A DNA stretch of 64,000 nt. Origin: Polyporus tsugae (lineage: Eukaryota > Basidiomycota > Agaricomycetes > Polyporales > Polyporaceae). The position numbers and the translations under genes were made by a program. Below the pieces are notes generated by a model. It was not told where the DNA came from. It saw nothing but the letters and a program-made list of their open reading frames with translations, and made no database searches. Shown here in pieces: positions 54,508 through 64,000 of the stretch. The stretch is from assembly GCA_024305745.1 (NCBI GenBank), contig JAHRBS010000011.1, positions 1-64,000 on the forward strand, given 5' to 3'. Each line of letters begins with the position of its first letter. Positions within the stretch are counted from its first letter, which is position 1.

Positions 54508-55740
54508 TTACGTGAGGGATTGAGAGGCTGTCAACTTCCTATCAGACGCAATACTCAGATATGTCCGACATATATGGGGAAGGTCCACGTCACAGCTCCC
54601 AAAAAATGAGCGAGATTAAAGAAACATTGTGAGGAGCACATACTATGACCAGTCCTCCAGATGGCAGACAACGTTGTAGTAATTTCTCCACGCCACAGCG
54701 CTCGTGACAAGTCGGAGATGGTTTATCACACTCCTAGTGCCCACAACATAGCAATATCGGAGAGCGTCGCTGTGCAATACAAAGAAGGAAATTGATGCGC
54801 CATCCACAGGGTTGTAGCAAAAGTAAAAGCTTATGACTGCTGCCGGGTCAGCCAATAAGGGGGATGAGTACGGTGTCAGAGGCGGCTGAGGGGTGATACT
54901 GCGAACATCTAGAGGAATGACCCAAGTGTGGGTGTCGCCGAGCCAGCGCACACCGGAGACCAACAATGTGCCCCCAAGGACACCAGTTGGATAGTGAACT
55001 GGGACATGGACGTTCCCTCCAATTTCCTTGGGATCCACGCTCAGGTCGTATGGGAGGGAGTTCCTGACTGAATGGTGTTGTTCGACACTCGTGGGAGGGA
55101 AAAGGCAATAGGCTTTCTCCAAGCTGATTACGTTCATCTCGCATGCTATCGTCGCCAACATGATAGCTATAGTCAGCACAACAACGAGCGTACGAGCGGG
55201 CTGGCGACTCACTAGACAGGGTGCTCAAAATTATCTCCATAGGTGCCCTTTTCCCAACAATAACCCGGATAGTCAACGTCCGATGGCCTTCCATGCCTGG
55301 CTTGTTAAACGTGAAGATGGCTGTGAAGATGGCTGCCAGTCCAGGAGTCGCCCCGAGGCTGTGCATACGGAGCTTGAATATTACAGCCACCTCGAAATCT
55401 GTATGTTGATCTTCGGTGGGTCTGAACGTGTACCCAGCATGTTGAAGTAGCCATCGTCCCACCTCTCGACGCTGGTGCGCATGCACGTATAGGTCCAAAT
55501 TAGACGGGGTGGGTTTTCTGTCAAAGTACTGGAGCGCAAATTCGCCCGATAAAAGTGTCCCGGTGCGGGCTTGTAAATTGCGAAATTCCCCCGCGTCGGG
55601 GAAGAAAACCGCAAGATGAGGTTCTATAGCGAACACATCCTTGACATAGGCGGCCATCGACTGGTGGATGCGATGGCTGACTCGAGATAGGCGCATGAGT
55701 TCCCTTGGGTCAAGGTACGCAAACAGGGGGAAATGAGCCC
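54508..55740 (-). CDS. F-box-like family member 3
   Basis: Exons 55,740-55,213, 55,145-54,644 and 54,595-54,508 correspond to exons 2-4 of the 14.9-kb copy, with the same phases and the same splice positions. The N-terminal F-box-like segment is FPLFAYLDPRELMRLSRVSH. The family hallmark is LQARTGTLLSGEFALQYFDR, followed by NLDLYVHAHQRREVGRWLLQ and two conserved blocks in exon 3. The frame is open throughout and ends at a TAA (54,508-54,510). The short first exon found in the other copies could not be identified upstream, so the start is either the internal methionine at 55,696 or an undetected exon. This may be the only copy near the 14.9-kb type that remains functional. Confidence 0.65.
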
Positions 55741-57029
55741 CTATAGCGTCAGAGAACCCAAATGATCACGAGAACGGCATGGCACTGGCAGAAGGGGCAG
55801 GATTGAAGCGCAGGATTGAGGCTTAAATTGCCAAGTACATATACACATGCATGTTTGTTGTTGTTTGTGCGTCCGCTTGGTATAAAAGATCCAACATACC
55901 CTTTCTCCCCTGCAAAATGGGCATCCGCACCCTATTCTTCTGGTTGGATTACGTGTTTTGCCTCTCTCTAGCTCTCCTGATCATCTGTACAATAACGACG
56001 TGTCCATTCGATCCTGATTCATCTTTCCCCCATTGCAATGTGCTACTCTGGTGTCGACGCTCAGTTATCGTTCCGTCGCTCCGGATGTTACTGTCATTCC
56101 TACGGCAAAAGGCGTATGAATGGATACAACCATTCGCAGTATGGATCGTGCAAATGAGGTGGCTGCTGGTCTTGGACGACGCAGGTCAATGCTGCCTAGT
56201 AAGTTGTTCGTTGGCTATGATGACCGGATTGAGGCTCATCACTTTTTAGAACTGCTTTAGGACGGTCACATCCTTGTCTTCTGACGTTTAAACAAGTAAG
56301 TCAAAGTCATATCCAATCGCATGGCCATATGTATCACATCATTTGCTTCGATTCACACAGCAGCTACGTGCCGACAGATTCAAATATTCCCACGGCAGCA
56401 GCGGCCAACAATGTCAGCGATTGAGCATGAACCTGACGGGACTAGGCGGTATTAAGTTAGCTATTGTGCCGCATAAGCTCTTGGCCTGGAAGGATACTTA
56501 TTATACACCGGTCCAAACGAAACGAATGCTGTTAGACCAGACGGTAATGCATATACAATTCCATAGGGATACTGTAAGGCAGAATGGATCCGGAGACCTC
56601 CACTCGAGGGGTGCGACTTGTGTCGCTGGACGTACTCTTACGAGGCCTGGTCTGCTGCCAACTGCATTGTAGCGACGTGCACTATGTAAAGTGGGCGCGC
56701 ACAACAGTAAGCGCGAGGTGCGTACGTGGGATATCTGGGGCACTCCATGATCATCGGTATCTGAAGACAGCTCGGAGGTTTAGACAAGGAGGGTGCAATT
56801 GTATGATATACACATCTTGAACATCTGGCTCATGCGTATTCCCCAGCTGGAGCCTACACACTCAGGTCCTCAACGTGGATGCGGAGGGATCCATCACCAC
56901 AGCGCGCCCAGTGGTTGGAAGGTCCTCGGAGCCCTCACTTTGTCATTGGATCATTGTGTTACTTTTCTACCGGCATTCATTCAAGCGCGATCCGTGGTTG
57001 TTGAAAATCCTCCTCCGAATGTCATCCTG
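55741..57029. other. Stretch without a supportable gene
   Basis: A plus-strand frame at 55,851-56,249 has a hydrophobic segment (YVFCLSLALLIICTITTC) that could be a membrane span, and another at 56,343-56,672 is open, but no splice pattern links them. A decayed membrane-protein gene is possible. Confidence 0.3.
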
Positions 57030-57660
57030 GCGCTTAGTTTGTGATTGAAGTCTTCGTCAAGGCCGCGCGTTGGCTAGCGCTTTGGCTGCGCGCGCACGAG
57101 ACCGCCTTGGCCAAAATCTTGTACCATTCATTCCTCAAGGCCTCACCAGTGAGATTGATGATGGTGGATAGAGAATGAGAGCTTCTGTTTGGCCCAAACT
57201 TGATGCTTGAGTAACAATTCATGTACAATGTGGGTTGCTGATGAAGAGAACTTATCAGGTTGAAGAACGGTTGGTGGGGCATCACCACAACCGTGAACGC
57301 TGGGCTCTGGCCAGACCTCGGTCGCGAGAGTCTGCATAGCACCGTTAACGTCCAACTTGAAGCATCTAAGGACTATTAAATAAGTTTTTGGTGGGATTGA
57401 TTAGCTTAGAGACGAAGTAAAGCGTAAAATTGCGGGGCAGGTTGCCGGTTTGTCAGCGTCAAGATTCGAATGGGATGATTTCCTGCAGACATGCGCTCTG
57501 TAAGTACCGGGTAATCTGTCATACTTTGGCGCAGAAATCACTCGCCTGCATCTTTACCACGTCGGGTGTGTTCTCGAGGGTAGATGCGACATTGTTGATG
57601 ATAGGTGCCACGTGTTCAATCAATGCAGAGTCACCGTCTTCAAAGTCGTCAAGTTGAGGT
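57030..57660 (-). CDS. Hypothetical gene, exon series
   Basis: Minus-strand blocks read LDDFEDGDSALIEHVAPIIN and continue to DVVKMQASDFCAK (57,655-57,530). After an intron-like gap comes a short SACLQEIIPFES block, then LDVNGAMQTLATEVWPEPSV and HIVHELLLKHQVWAKQKL (57,355-57,143). Each block is protein-like and the gaps have GT/AG ends, but I could not confirm phase across all of them. Not recognised. Confidence 0.3.
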
Positions 57661-57980
57661 ACACCAGTGGGCCGGTTATAACCACCCTTAGGCTAGCTAG
57701 TATCGAAGCCGTAGCAACCGGGAGAGGACGGTAGGTGTAGATAGTAAGTGGAGAGGAGAGAAGAAGTTGCAGTTGAAGTTGGTGCGACACTCTAGATTTC
57801 GGCAGTAAGTACTAGGCCGCGAACCCGTGGTCTGTGCAAAGGGCGCTTACTAGGCGCCGTTCAGCCTTGCCATGGCCATGGCCTGTCAATTTGTTCTCCG
57901 AGCTCAGACCAGGCTCAGACTCAGACTCTCGTCCCACCCACCTTCGTCGTCCATTGTTCGTCGTCCGACGCCGTCTGCGT

Positions 57981-58950
57981 TTACGCCCCTTCGCGCGCCA
58001 CAATGGCAGGAATGGCATGGAACACGTCTGCCGTCTGCCCCGTCTTGACGCTAACCGCGATGGGGACTTGCAGGAATAACCGTCGGCAGTACACGTCCGG
58101 CTGCACCTCGTGTCTCTACAGACGGGCCACGTTGTCAGAGCCTTCTGACAGAATTGCGAACGTGGAAATGTACCTGTAGGGCAAGGTCGAGGTCCGACTT
58201 GGTCGCCACCAGACTTGGTCGCCACAAAAAGCGTCGGAATGTGGCCGAGGCTATATTGTTGCTGATTACGAAGCTTCTCATCAGATCACGGTGTCACGCC
58301 CGAGAAGAGTTGTGAAACCTACGCACCCGGAGATTGCTGATGTACGAGAACGAAGTCGTGTCGCTCGAGTCATGCACATACACGAGCACGTCTGCGAGGT
58401 CAGTCTTCTTCGGATTCTGGAGTGTTTCTGCCTCGTATTTCGAGCCAAATTCTTGCAGCTGAAACGCACGATGAATCAATGAATGAAATGAAGATCGACG
58501 CCGAAACCAAAGTGCATACATACCACGAGGTATTTCTCCGATCCGTCGAGATCAACGGAATTGACGACACTGTTCATCTTCTTCATCGGCTCGTATATCG
58601 GGCTGAACGGCTTCCCAGCAAACGCGCGGAGTAACGACGTCTTCCCGGAACCGGCCGCACCACACACGTAGCACAGGAACACGTTCCGAGTCGACCTTCC
58701 AGTCTGCCGATCAACCTTCCTAGGACGAGTGACGTGCAATGCGGCTGTTCGAGGCTCGTCAGGGTAGCCTAGATATGCCAAGTATGCAAGTGTCGTTCTG
58801 TAGTCGAGCAGCGTTGTCATACTGCGAGATGAAACGCACAACGTTAGTTTCGACCGGAGTCCAGCCGAGGAATGAACAAACCTCCATTGCGGCAGCCAGC
58901 CCTGAAGCGTGACTGCGCCCGTGGACGTCATCTGCGACGGTGGTGTCGCT
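57981..58950 (-). pseudogene. Mitochondrial Rho GTPase (Miro/GEM1), partial duplicated copy, broken
   Basis: Five exons correspond to the linker and C-terminal GTPase domain of Miro: about 58,950-58,882, 58,821-58,524, 58,458-58,327, 58,261-58,174 and 58,115-57,981. Landmarks are GAVTLQGWLPQW, TTLAYLAYLGYPDEPRTAAL, the P-loop GAAGSGKTS, 'VNSVDLDGSEKYLV', ADVLVYVHDSSDTTSFSYIS, 'HIPTLFVATKS' and DVYCRR...VPIAVSVKTGQTADVFHAI. Lesions: a 16-bp tandem duplication in exon 4 (removing it restores exactly 24 codons); a one-base shift before TSTGAVTLQG; and a terminus that runs into REGA-stop with no membrane anchor. The N-terminal GTPase and EF-hands are absent. Miro normally sits on the outer mitochondrial membrane and controls mitochondrial movement and inheritance. 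The intact gene must be elsewhere in the genome. Confidence 0.85.
58196..58227 (+). repeat. 16-bp tandem duplication in the Miro copy
   Basis: GACTTGGTCGCCACCA is followed immediately by GACTTGGTCGCCACAA. In the minus-strand gene this repeats the VATKS codons and shifts the frame by one base. Confidence 0.95.
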
Positions 58951-59159
58951 CGCCCAACCCAGCATACAGGGCGCCGCCCATGGAACTTCGACAACTGCAG
59001 ATCTAGAGCTGGAGCCGCGCTTGATGCAGCATGCAGATAACAAAACACGGGCTCCTACCCCGAGTGTCTCTACTTCCTACCACCATCGTACCATCTTACA
59101 TTTTCTGTGACTGAGCCAGTCTACACAGCTGGACTTTGAGGTCACCCCTTATCCTGTCG

Positions 59160-60434
59160 CCTCCCTGGTCCTGTTGGACGGGGACCGTGCGCTCAACCTC
59201 AATGCTACCGCCTTCGCGCCGCCTCAAGAAGCGGCGGCTGCTCCCATGGACCCACCCGCCCTATCCGCCTCCGCTGCCAGCCTCTCGTCCCATAGGCTCT
59301 CGCTGCTTCATGCCAGCGGGAGGGCCGCTACCCCGGGGTCCACGTCAAATGACACAGAGTTTCCCCTCCCCCTTATGGCTATTCCCATTGCTGACGCGAC
59401 TGTGGGGCAGCAGACCACCTCCTAGCCCGTTCTGGGGGTCATCGACTCGCTACAGTCTCCCTCTATCCTGGAAACGAGCCTCAAGTCCCATCTACCTACT
59501 ATCCGAGCTGACACCCACCTCCTCGTGTTCACTGCGCAACACATTTTGTGCATGCAGGCCTCCGACCGTGTTGAGCTTCGTACCGCTCTGGCATCTGTGA
59601 CCGCAGCGACGCAGTACATCAACGAATGCCTTGCTCAGGCTAGTCTCCTGCCTGGCCAGGTTATGGAGATCCTCCAGACCCTTGAAGCTCGGGTTGACAC
59701 CTCGCCCAAGCCATTGACTGGAAGGAGACTGCCCTCAACATTGAGGTCGCCTCCTTCCAGGACCACCATGTTGTCCTCTCGCACTCCTTGTCCAACGTGG
59801 AGAGCACCCTGGCAGAGCTCATCCGTGAGGTTTGCAACTTAACTGCCCCTCCTGTTGCCGTAGTGCAGGCACCGACGCCGGTGCAAGCAGCTCCGCCGCC
59901 GCTCTGCCTATCCAATCCCCCACTAGCAATAGTGCGCCTTTCCGTCGCTTGCGAACCCTTCTCGTCATTTGTCCGTCGGCGACGCAGGCCCCGCAAGTGC
60001 CTGACATTCTCCAGGAGGCTCATGTCTCCCAACCCAAGGCTGTTTGACATCGCCAGCCCGACACTGGCTCCCGCACAACGTCTCTGCATGCCAAGCGCCC
60101 CCGGCCCGATACTGGGGTTCAACCTGCCGCGACTGCGCTGCAGCTTGTGGCTGGGCCGTCCTCGGCACCGCCCCCTACGGTTGTTACTCCCCTTGCGACG
60201 TCTGGCTCCCCATGATGCCGGGTCCGTTTTGGCTCTATTAAATGGGTCCCAAACGTCGCGACCCTCCATCAGCAAGTGTATGCAGCCGCATTCCCTGTTT
60301 GGAAGGTCGACTTCGCGCTCTTCGCGTGCCTTGACAATGCGGCGTTTGACGACCATGACGACTCTTATGTCTACCTCACCTTCCATACCTCTGAATACGC
60401 GCAAGCGTTCGTTGAGGCATGGTTTGCCAACTGA
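59160..60434 (+). pseudogene. Gag-like retroelement protein, broken
   Basis: The plus-strand reading starts about LDGDRALNLNATAFAPPQEA, has an in-frame TAG at 59,423-59,425, and continues with helical sequence (ADTHLLVFTAQHILCMQASD, then VTAATQYINECLAQASLLPG). It needs a frame change near 59,714 to continue as ETALNIEVASFQDHHVVLSH, and another before the conserved C-terminal domain VRFGSIKWVPNVATLHQQVY...DSYVYLTFHTSEYAQAFVEA, ending at a TGA (60,432-60,434). The C-terminal block (FG...W...; then AxFxxxxxAxxFVxAW) is what I know from Gag-like ORF1 proteins of basidiomycete retroelements. No polymerase follows. Confidence 0.5.
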
Positions 60435-62054
60435 TCGCGAGTCGAGTCAGGGCTATGTAAGGGCCCAAGCGTACATAGTGTAGGCTCTTCCTCGAACATG
60501 CATATTTCTCTATTCTAAACTGTCTCTCTTGGCTCGGTGTCTGCTCGTATAATATAAAAGGGGACTTTACTAAAGCTCGAGGGGCCGTTTCTGCTCCTTA
60601 ATCACTAAGGCCAAGGCCCAGGTCGGCTACAGTCTCGACGTCAATGTCGAGCGCTATGTTTCTGCCTTGCGCTGGTGACACGGTCACAGAGTGTCACAGA
60701 AGCGTTACCACATCGTGACCCTGGCCGCAGACCGTCCCACCTCGGTAAAGGGCTCTCAAAAATTGTGCCTTTAAAACACATGAATCTTGGGTTTTCTACA
60801 TTTTGAGGGTCAATGTTCGCATGAGGTAGCCACGAGCAGCGCCTGTGGGTACGAGAGCGCGGGTGTAAGTGACGGGAAATTTCCAAATCAAGTTGTTCCC
60901 CGGCTGACCGGGGAGCGAACGGAGCAGATCACAGCGCCCGTTGAACATTGAGCTCATGGCGGGCAGCGATTTGGAGATCGACTTGCAGCCGACCTGGGCC
61001 AAAGTGGGACATTGTTTTATTCCAACTTGAAACACACCTCCGGCCGCGACAAGATGACCAGCTCCGTTTACCACGGAGGGTGCGCAGCATTTGCATGATA
61101 GGTTCCAGCACACCAACTCGGCCGTGCACCTCCCCCGACGACAAGGTAGCACGCGCTGCCTTGTGCGTGTTCAGGTGGGTTAGGAGGAGGACCGGGAGGA
61201 TCAATAGGCGTCTTCTTCAAGTTCGGGCTCGAGTACAAGGAAAACTGGCGCTCCGTACGCCGGAACAGTCTGTCACTAGTCTGGCCGCACCCACGTTCTG
61301 CTCTGCACTTCAAGCGTCAGTCCTCTGCACCCGAAGCAACGCACTGGCAGAATACCTTCCATGTACTGCCTGAGACTGGGTGGAACAGATTACGAAGCAG
61401 CGATTGAGGGTGATGTTTTTGAGCACGGATGAGTCCCTCCTACTCATTACTATGGTCGTTAATTCAAACCACTCCTAGACTACGGTCGTCGTCAGTGGGT
61501 TTTCGGTGCCTAGGGCCCCGCCTTAATCCTCTTCCCCTCTACTTATTTGTTTCTTATTCGTGGAGCTCCCCTCATGTCGCCGATGAGGGGAAGCGGAAAG
61601 CGCCATGCGCATTCCCGTGTTATCAGTGTCAATTTCTCTGTTTGACGGCGATGGCTGCGGGGTCACAGGGAATGGTGCTGGTCGAGGAAAGCCTTGATAA
61701 CACTCTTGACCTTATTCTGTGGTTAGGTTTGTCATCAACTTCGACACTGGCGAGTCGCGTTGCAAGTCCTCGAATGAACTTTGTGAACAATGCACTGACA
61801 CTCGCGCACGTGGTATCCACTATGCGGCGCACGGCACGGTTTCAGTCTTAGCTCTCGGAGGATATCAATGTGTATCGGATTGTACGACACCGTTTGTGTA
61901 GCTATTGGCACAATCGTGGCCTATGAGGCAACATTGTAGGTCGGGGCAAAGCTTTATTATCGTCGTTGGGTTCGACGTTAACTTGCAATTGGGTATCTCG
62001 GATCCATCAAAAACTCGCCCGTTGATTTGAGAGAGAGGTGAACAACACAGAAAA
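60435..62054. other. Stretch with one candidate frame
   Basis: A minus-strand frame (61,152-60,796, 118 residues) reads GIKQCPTLAQVGCKSISKSL ... NLIWKFPVTYTRALVPTGAA and ends at a TAG. It is cysteine-containing and protein-like, but its upstream continuation is broken and no family is recognised. From 61,400 to 62,054 no gene is seen. Confidence 0.3.
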
Positions 62055-63237
62055 TCATGTGTTTATACTGAGAATGTGGCTAATTGACTGTTCCTCACGT
62101 GCCCTCGTTATCTTTCTTCGCTCGTTCAATCTTCTTATACCTGTACGAATACTCTGGATGTGCGCCTCTAGGGGAATAGCGGATCCGATGAGATCGGGTG
62201 CTGCGACTCTCTCCCTCAAATCCTCCAATTCTTCGCCCATCTCCCAAAGGGTTTCCATTGCCATAATGATATGCGCCACAGCACGCTTCCTATATTGGCC
62301 CAGGTCTCTCAACAGTTCAAGGTTCACATTGAACGTACGCATCTGTGCCCGGTTGCCTCCCAGGATAGTCCATAAGTCGGAGAGGAGCGCATCGCGAGCA
62401 ATGCTGAGTGAGAGACCCTCACGGACACAAAGCTCATGAATTGCAGCGATGTGCTCATCAAGGCGATTGAGGTGTGCAGTGGAGACTTCTAGCTCAAGGA
62501 TGAGATGCCGCATCTCAGATGAATGCACCTCTAGCGAACTCTGGAACACCTGTAGGATGTCATGTTCTGCGTGTTTTCCAGACCAGAAAGGCCAAATGAT
62601 GTGGAAGAACGACTTCAATTGGGTTTGGACATCCTCTATAGTGCGTAGCGCGTGGTCGTTGACAGCCATGATCCTGAAAGACAGGCATAAGCTGACGGAA
62701 GAAGTGTACTAGGGTGATAGCTCACCTATCAATAGCGCCATTTATCTTGGCACCGAGCCTATGCAGGCCTTGGCCTGTCTCCTTTGCATCGTGTACAAAA
62801 TCGAGGAGAGATTGTGCGAGATAGTCGCGGCTTTTCAGCTCGCTGACCTTGACGAGGACGATTAGGTCTTTAGTTGCCAGCTCCGCCTTTTTTATCTCAA
62901 GAGTCAATGTCGGACCCCCCATGGCCTGATTGAGTAGTTGCTCCCAGCTTGTACTCTGAATCTCCACAAGATGGGGGTAATCAACTCTTTGAGGAGTTGA
63001 TATATGACCCGGTTCATTTGTCGAAGAAGGTGTTTGGCAAGATGTCATACCAGAGATGCCAGGGATCCGACAAAGTGGAGCGTGGATTGTGTGAACCACT
63101 TCAGTCACGATCAAACCTAACACCCATAGGGATATGAAGTAGGCTAGGGGTCTCTGAAGTAGTCGAAGTGCATGGGTGAAGACGGAAACACAGTACTTCA
63201 CGGAGGCAGCTGCAGTACGGTCAAGGGTGACCTCCAT
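62055..63237 (-). CDS. Membrane-anchored coiled-coil protein, basidiomycete family of unknown function
   Basis: Exon 1 (63,237-62,726) and exon 2 (62,673-62,055) are joined by a 52-bp intron (GTGAGCTATC...CTTTCAG) in phase and give 376 residues. A hydrophobic span (about residues 31-50, LAYFISLWVLGLIVTEV) is followed by 'APLCRIPGISGM', then 'DYPHLVEIQSTSWEQLLNQA', LEIKKAELATKDLIVLVKVS and LLDFVHDAKETGQGLHRLGA. The intron falls just before IMAVNDHALRTIE. Exon 2 is a long helical region with LWTILGGNRAQMRTF and 'EELEDLRERVAAP' near the end. I know this order as an abundant single-span membrane protein family in Agaricomycetes with no assigned function. No lesion is visible. Confidence 0.75.
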
Positions 63238-63909
63238 TTCCAGCTATGTGATCCGAGATGAGGTGACTCTGAGGGCCAATGTTCTCTCAACAAGAGGGCC
63301 AACGATCAGACTGTTGCACTTACAGGAGCGTGGTGGTTTGCGGAATGGCTTTAGTGTTAGCGGAGAATAAGTACTTAGGGGGAGTGGATTTTGCCGCTAA
63401 TAATCCGCATTTGTCATCAGAAAAAGTGTGGGTAGATTGGGCACGGACACCCGCGGCGAATCCGCGAGGGGTATTTTTTGGGGCAGAAGTTACGTGCGTT
63501 TGAGGAGCTCCGAAAAATATCACCCAGGAGGGAATCGCGTAAAGAGCGCACACAATTCCCGCAGAACGGTCTGCGTCACGGCTCGATGGCCCGCCCTCTC
63601 ACCCCCTGAATATGCATATGCTCGTGCAATCCCAGCCATTCCCGCAAGATATTGCGAGGATTGCCTGAGATCGGCGCCTAGGCATTGTGAGGAGCCCGCA
63701 CGGTCGCGGGCCATGTGAGATGGATGGACATTGCACCAAATTTGTGAGTTTGCATCCGCTTTGCTATGTTGCACTGGAGGGGAAGCGAGGAGGATCAGCA
63801 TTGTGCAGTTAGAATAGATAGAGAACGGGTTTTTGAGAGTCAAACAAACACGCGCCACGACAGGTAGAACGAGCAAAGTGATTTTATTCCACAACAATAC
63901 AGGCCACTA
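63238..63909. other. Intergenic region between two minus-strand genes
   Basis: It contains the presumed promoter of the 63,237 gene. Open frames here on either strand overlap each other and have no motif. Confidence 0.4.
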
Positions 63910-64000
63910 CTAACTGCAGGCCGTCAGACCCATGTCGAGTGCTACCATGACGCACTTGATGTTGCGCGCATTGTAACCTGGTACCAGTCGAATCGCTCCG
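63910..64000 (-). CDS. 3' end of a gene cut by the window edge
   Basis: The minus strand reads AIRLVPGYNARNIKCVMVAL, then DMGLTACS and a TAG (63,910-63,912), with no stop up to the window edge. The frame is the only well-formed one and is preceded by an AT-containing 3' flank (GATTTTATTCCACAACAA on the plus strand). The product cannot be identified from 29 residues. Confidence 0.35.
   Translation of the reverse strand, partial: GAIRLVPGYNARNIKCVMVALDMGLTACS

Noticed and set aside
61068..61313. Proline-rich minus-strand frame upstream of the 60.8-61.15-kb frame as an exon
   Set aside because: Frames on either side do not join in phase and the glycine/proline content follows from the DNA composition.

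Overview
The window looks like a gene-poor, repeat-rich stretch of a filamentous basidiomycete (Agaricomycete) genome. Genes have short introns (about 30-90 bp, GT...AG). Several products belong to families I know mainly from mushroom-forming fungi: divergent Plavaka-type transposons, tyrosine-recombinase retroelements, PCL-type cyclins, F-box-like multigene families, and membrane/coiled-coil proteins of unknown function. I see no rRNA, no convincing tRNA and no CRISPR. All gene models were spliced by eye. Naming rests on remembered family motifs, not on searches.

Layout. 0-0.65 kb is one arm of a 0.6-kb inverted repeat whose partner lies at 32.6-33.2 kb. 1.0-2.1 kb is a good bHLH-zipper transcription factor. 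4.6-9.2 kb is a degraded block with a Tnp2-type transposase fragment and scattered exon-like pieces. 9.6-12.4 kb (minus) is a tyrosine-recombinase (DIRS-like) retroelement with stop codons and an internal deletion. 14.9-18.6 kb holds two members of an F-box-like family; a third is at 54.5-55.7 kb on the other strand. 21.5-22.4 kb is a RING-finger gene, 23.7-24.2 kb a small helical protein, and 24.6-26.2 kb a TEA/ATTS-domain transcription factor. 28.6-31.2 kb holds remnants of a Plavaka transposase, a PCL-like cyclin and a repeated unnamed family.

35.8-44.4 kb is the most structured accessory region. A RecQ-like helicase fragment is followed by a probable 7.5-kb Plavaka/CACTA-like element with imperfect terminal inverted repeats, arrays of AAGTT/AACTT subterminal motifs, and two divergently transcribed genes. 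The plus-strand gene is the transposase, now frameshifted. The minus-strand gene is an accessory protein that is much better preserved. A seemingly intact Gag-like zinc-knuckle gene (44.5-45.8 kb) follows.

46.3-47.4 kb is the second, inverted copy of the cyclin pseudogene. 50.3-51.3 kb is a three-exon gene of unknown function. 58.0-59.0 kb is a truncated, duplicated piece of the mitochondrial Rho GTPase gene (Miro/GEM1), broken by a 16-bp tandem duplication. 59.2-60.4 kb is a broken Gag-like gene. 62.1-63.2 kb is an intact gene for a membrane/coiled-coil protein. The right edge cuts a gene on the minus strand.

The genes do not form a pathway. The region reads as an evolutionary sink: transposons, fragments of host genes and repeated families, with a few apparently functional regulators (bHLH, TEA, RING) embedded in it.
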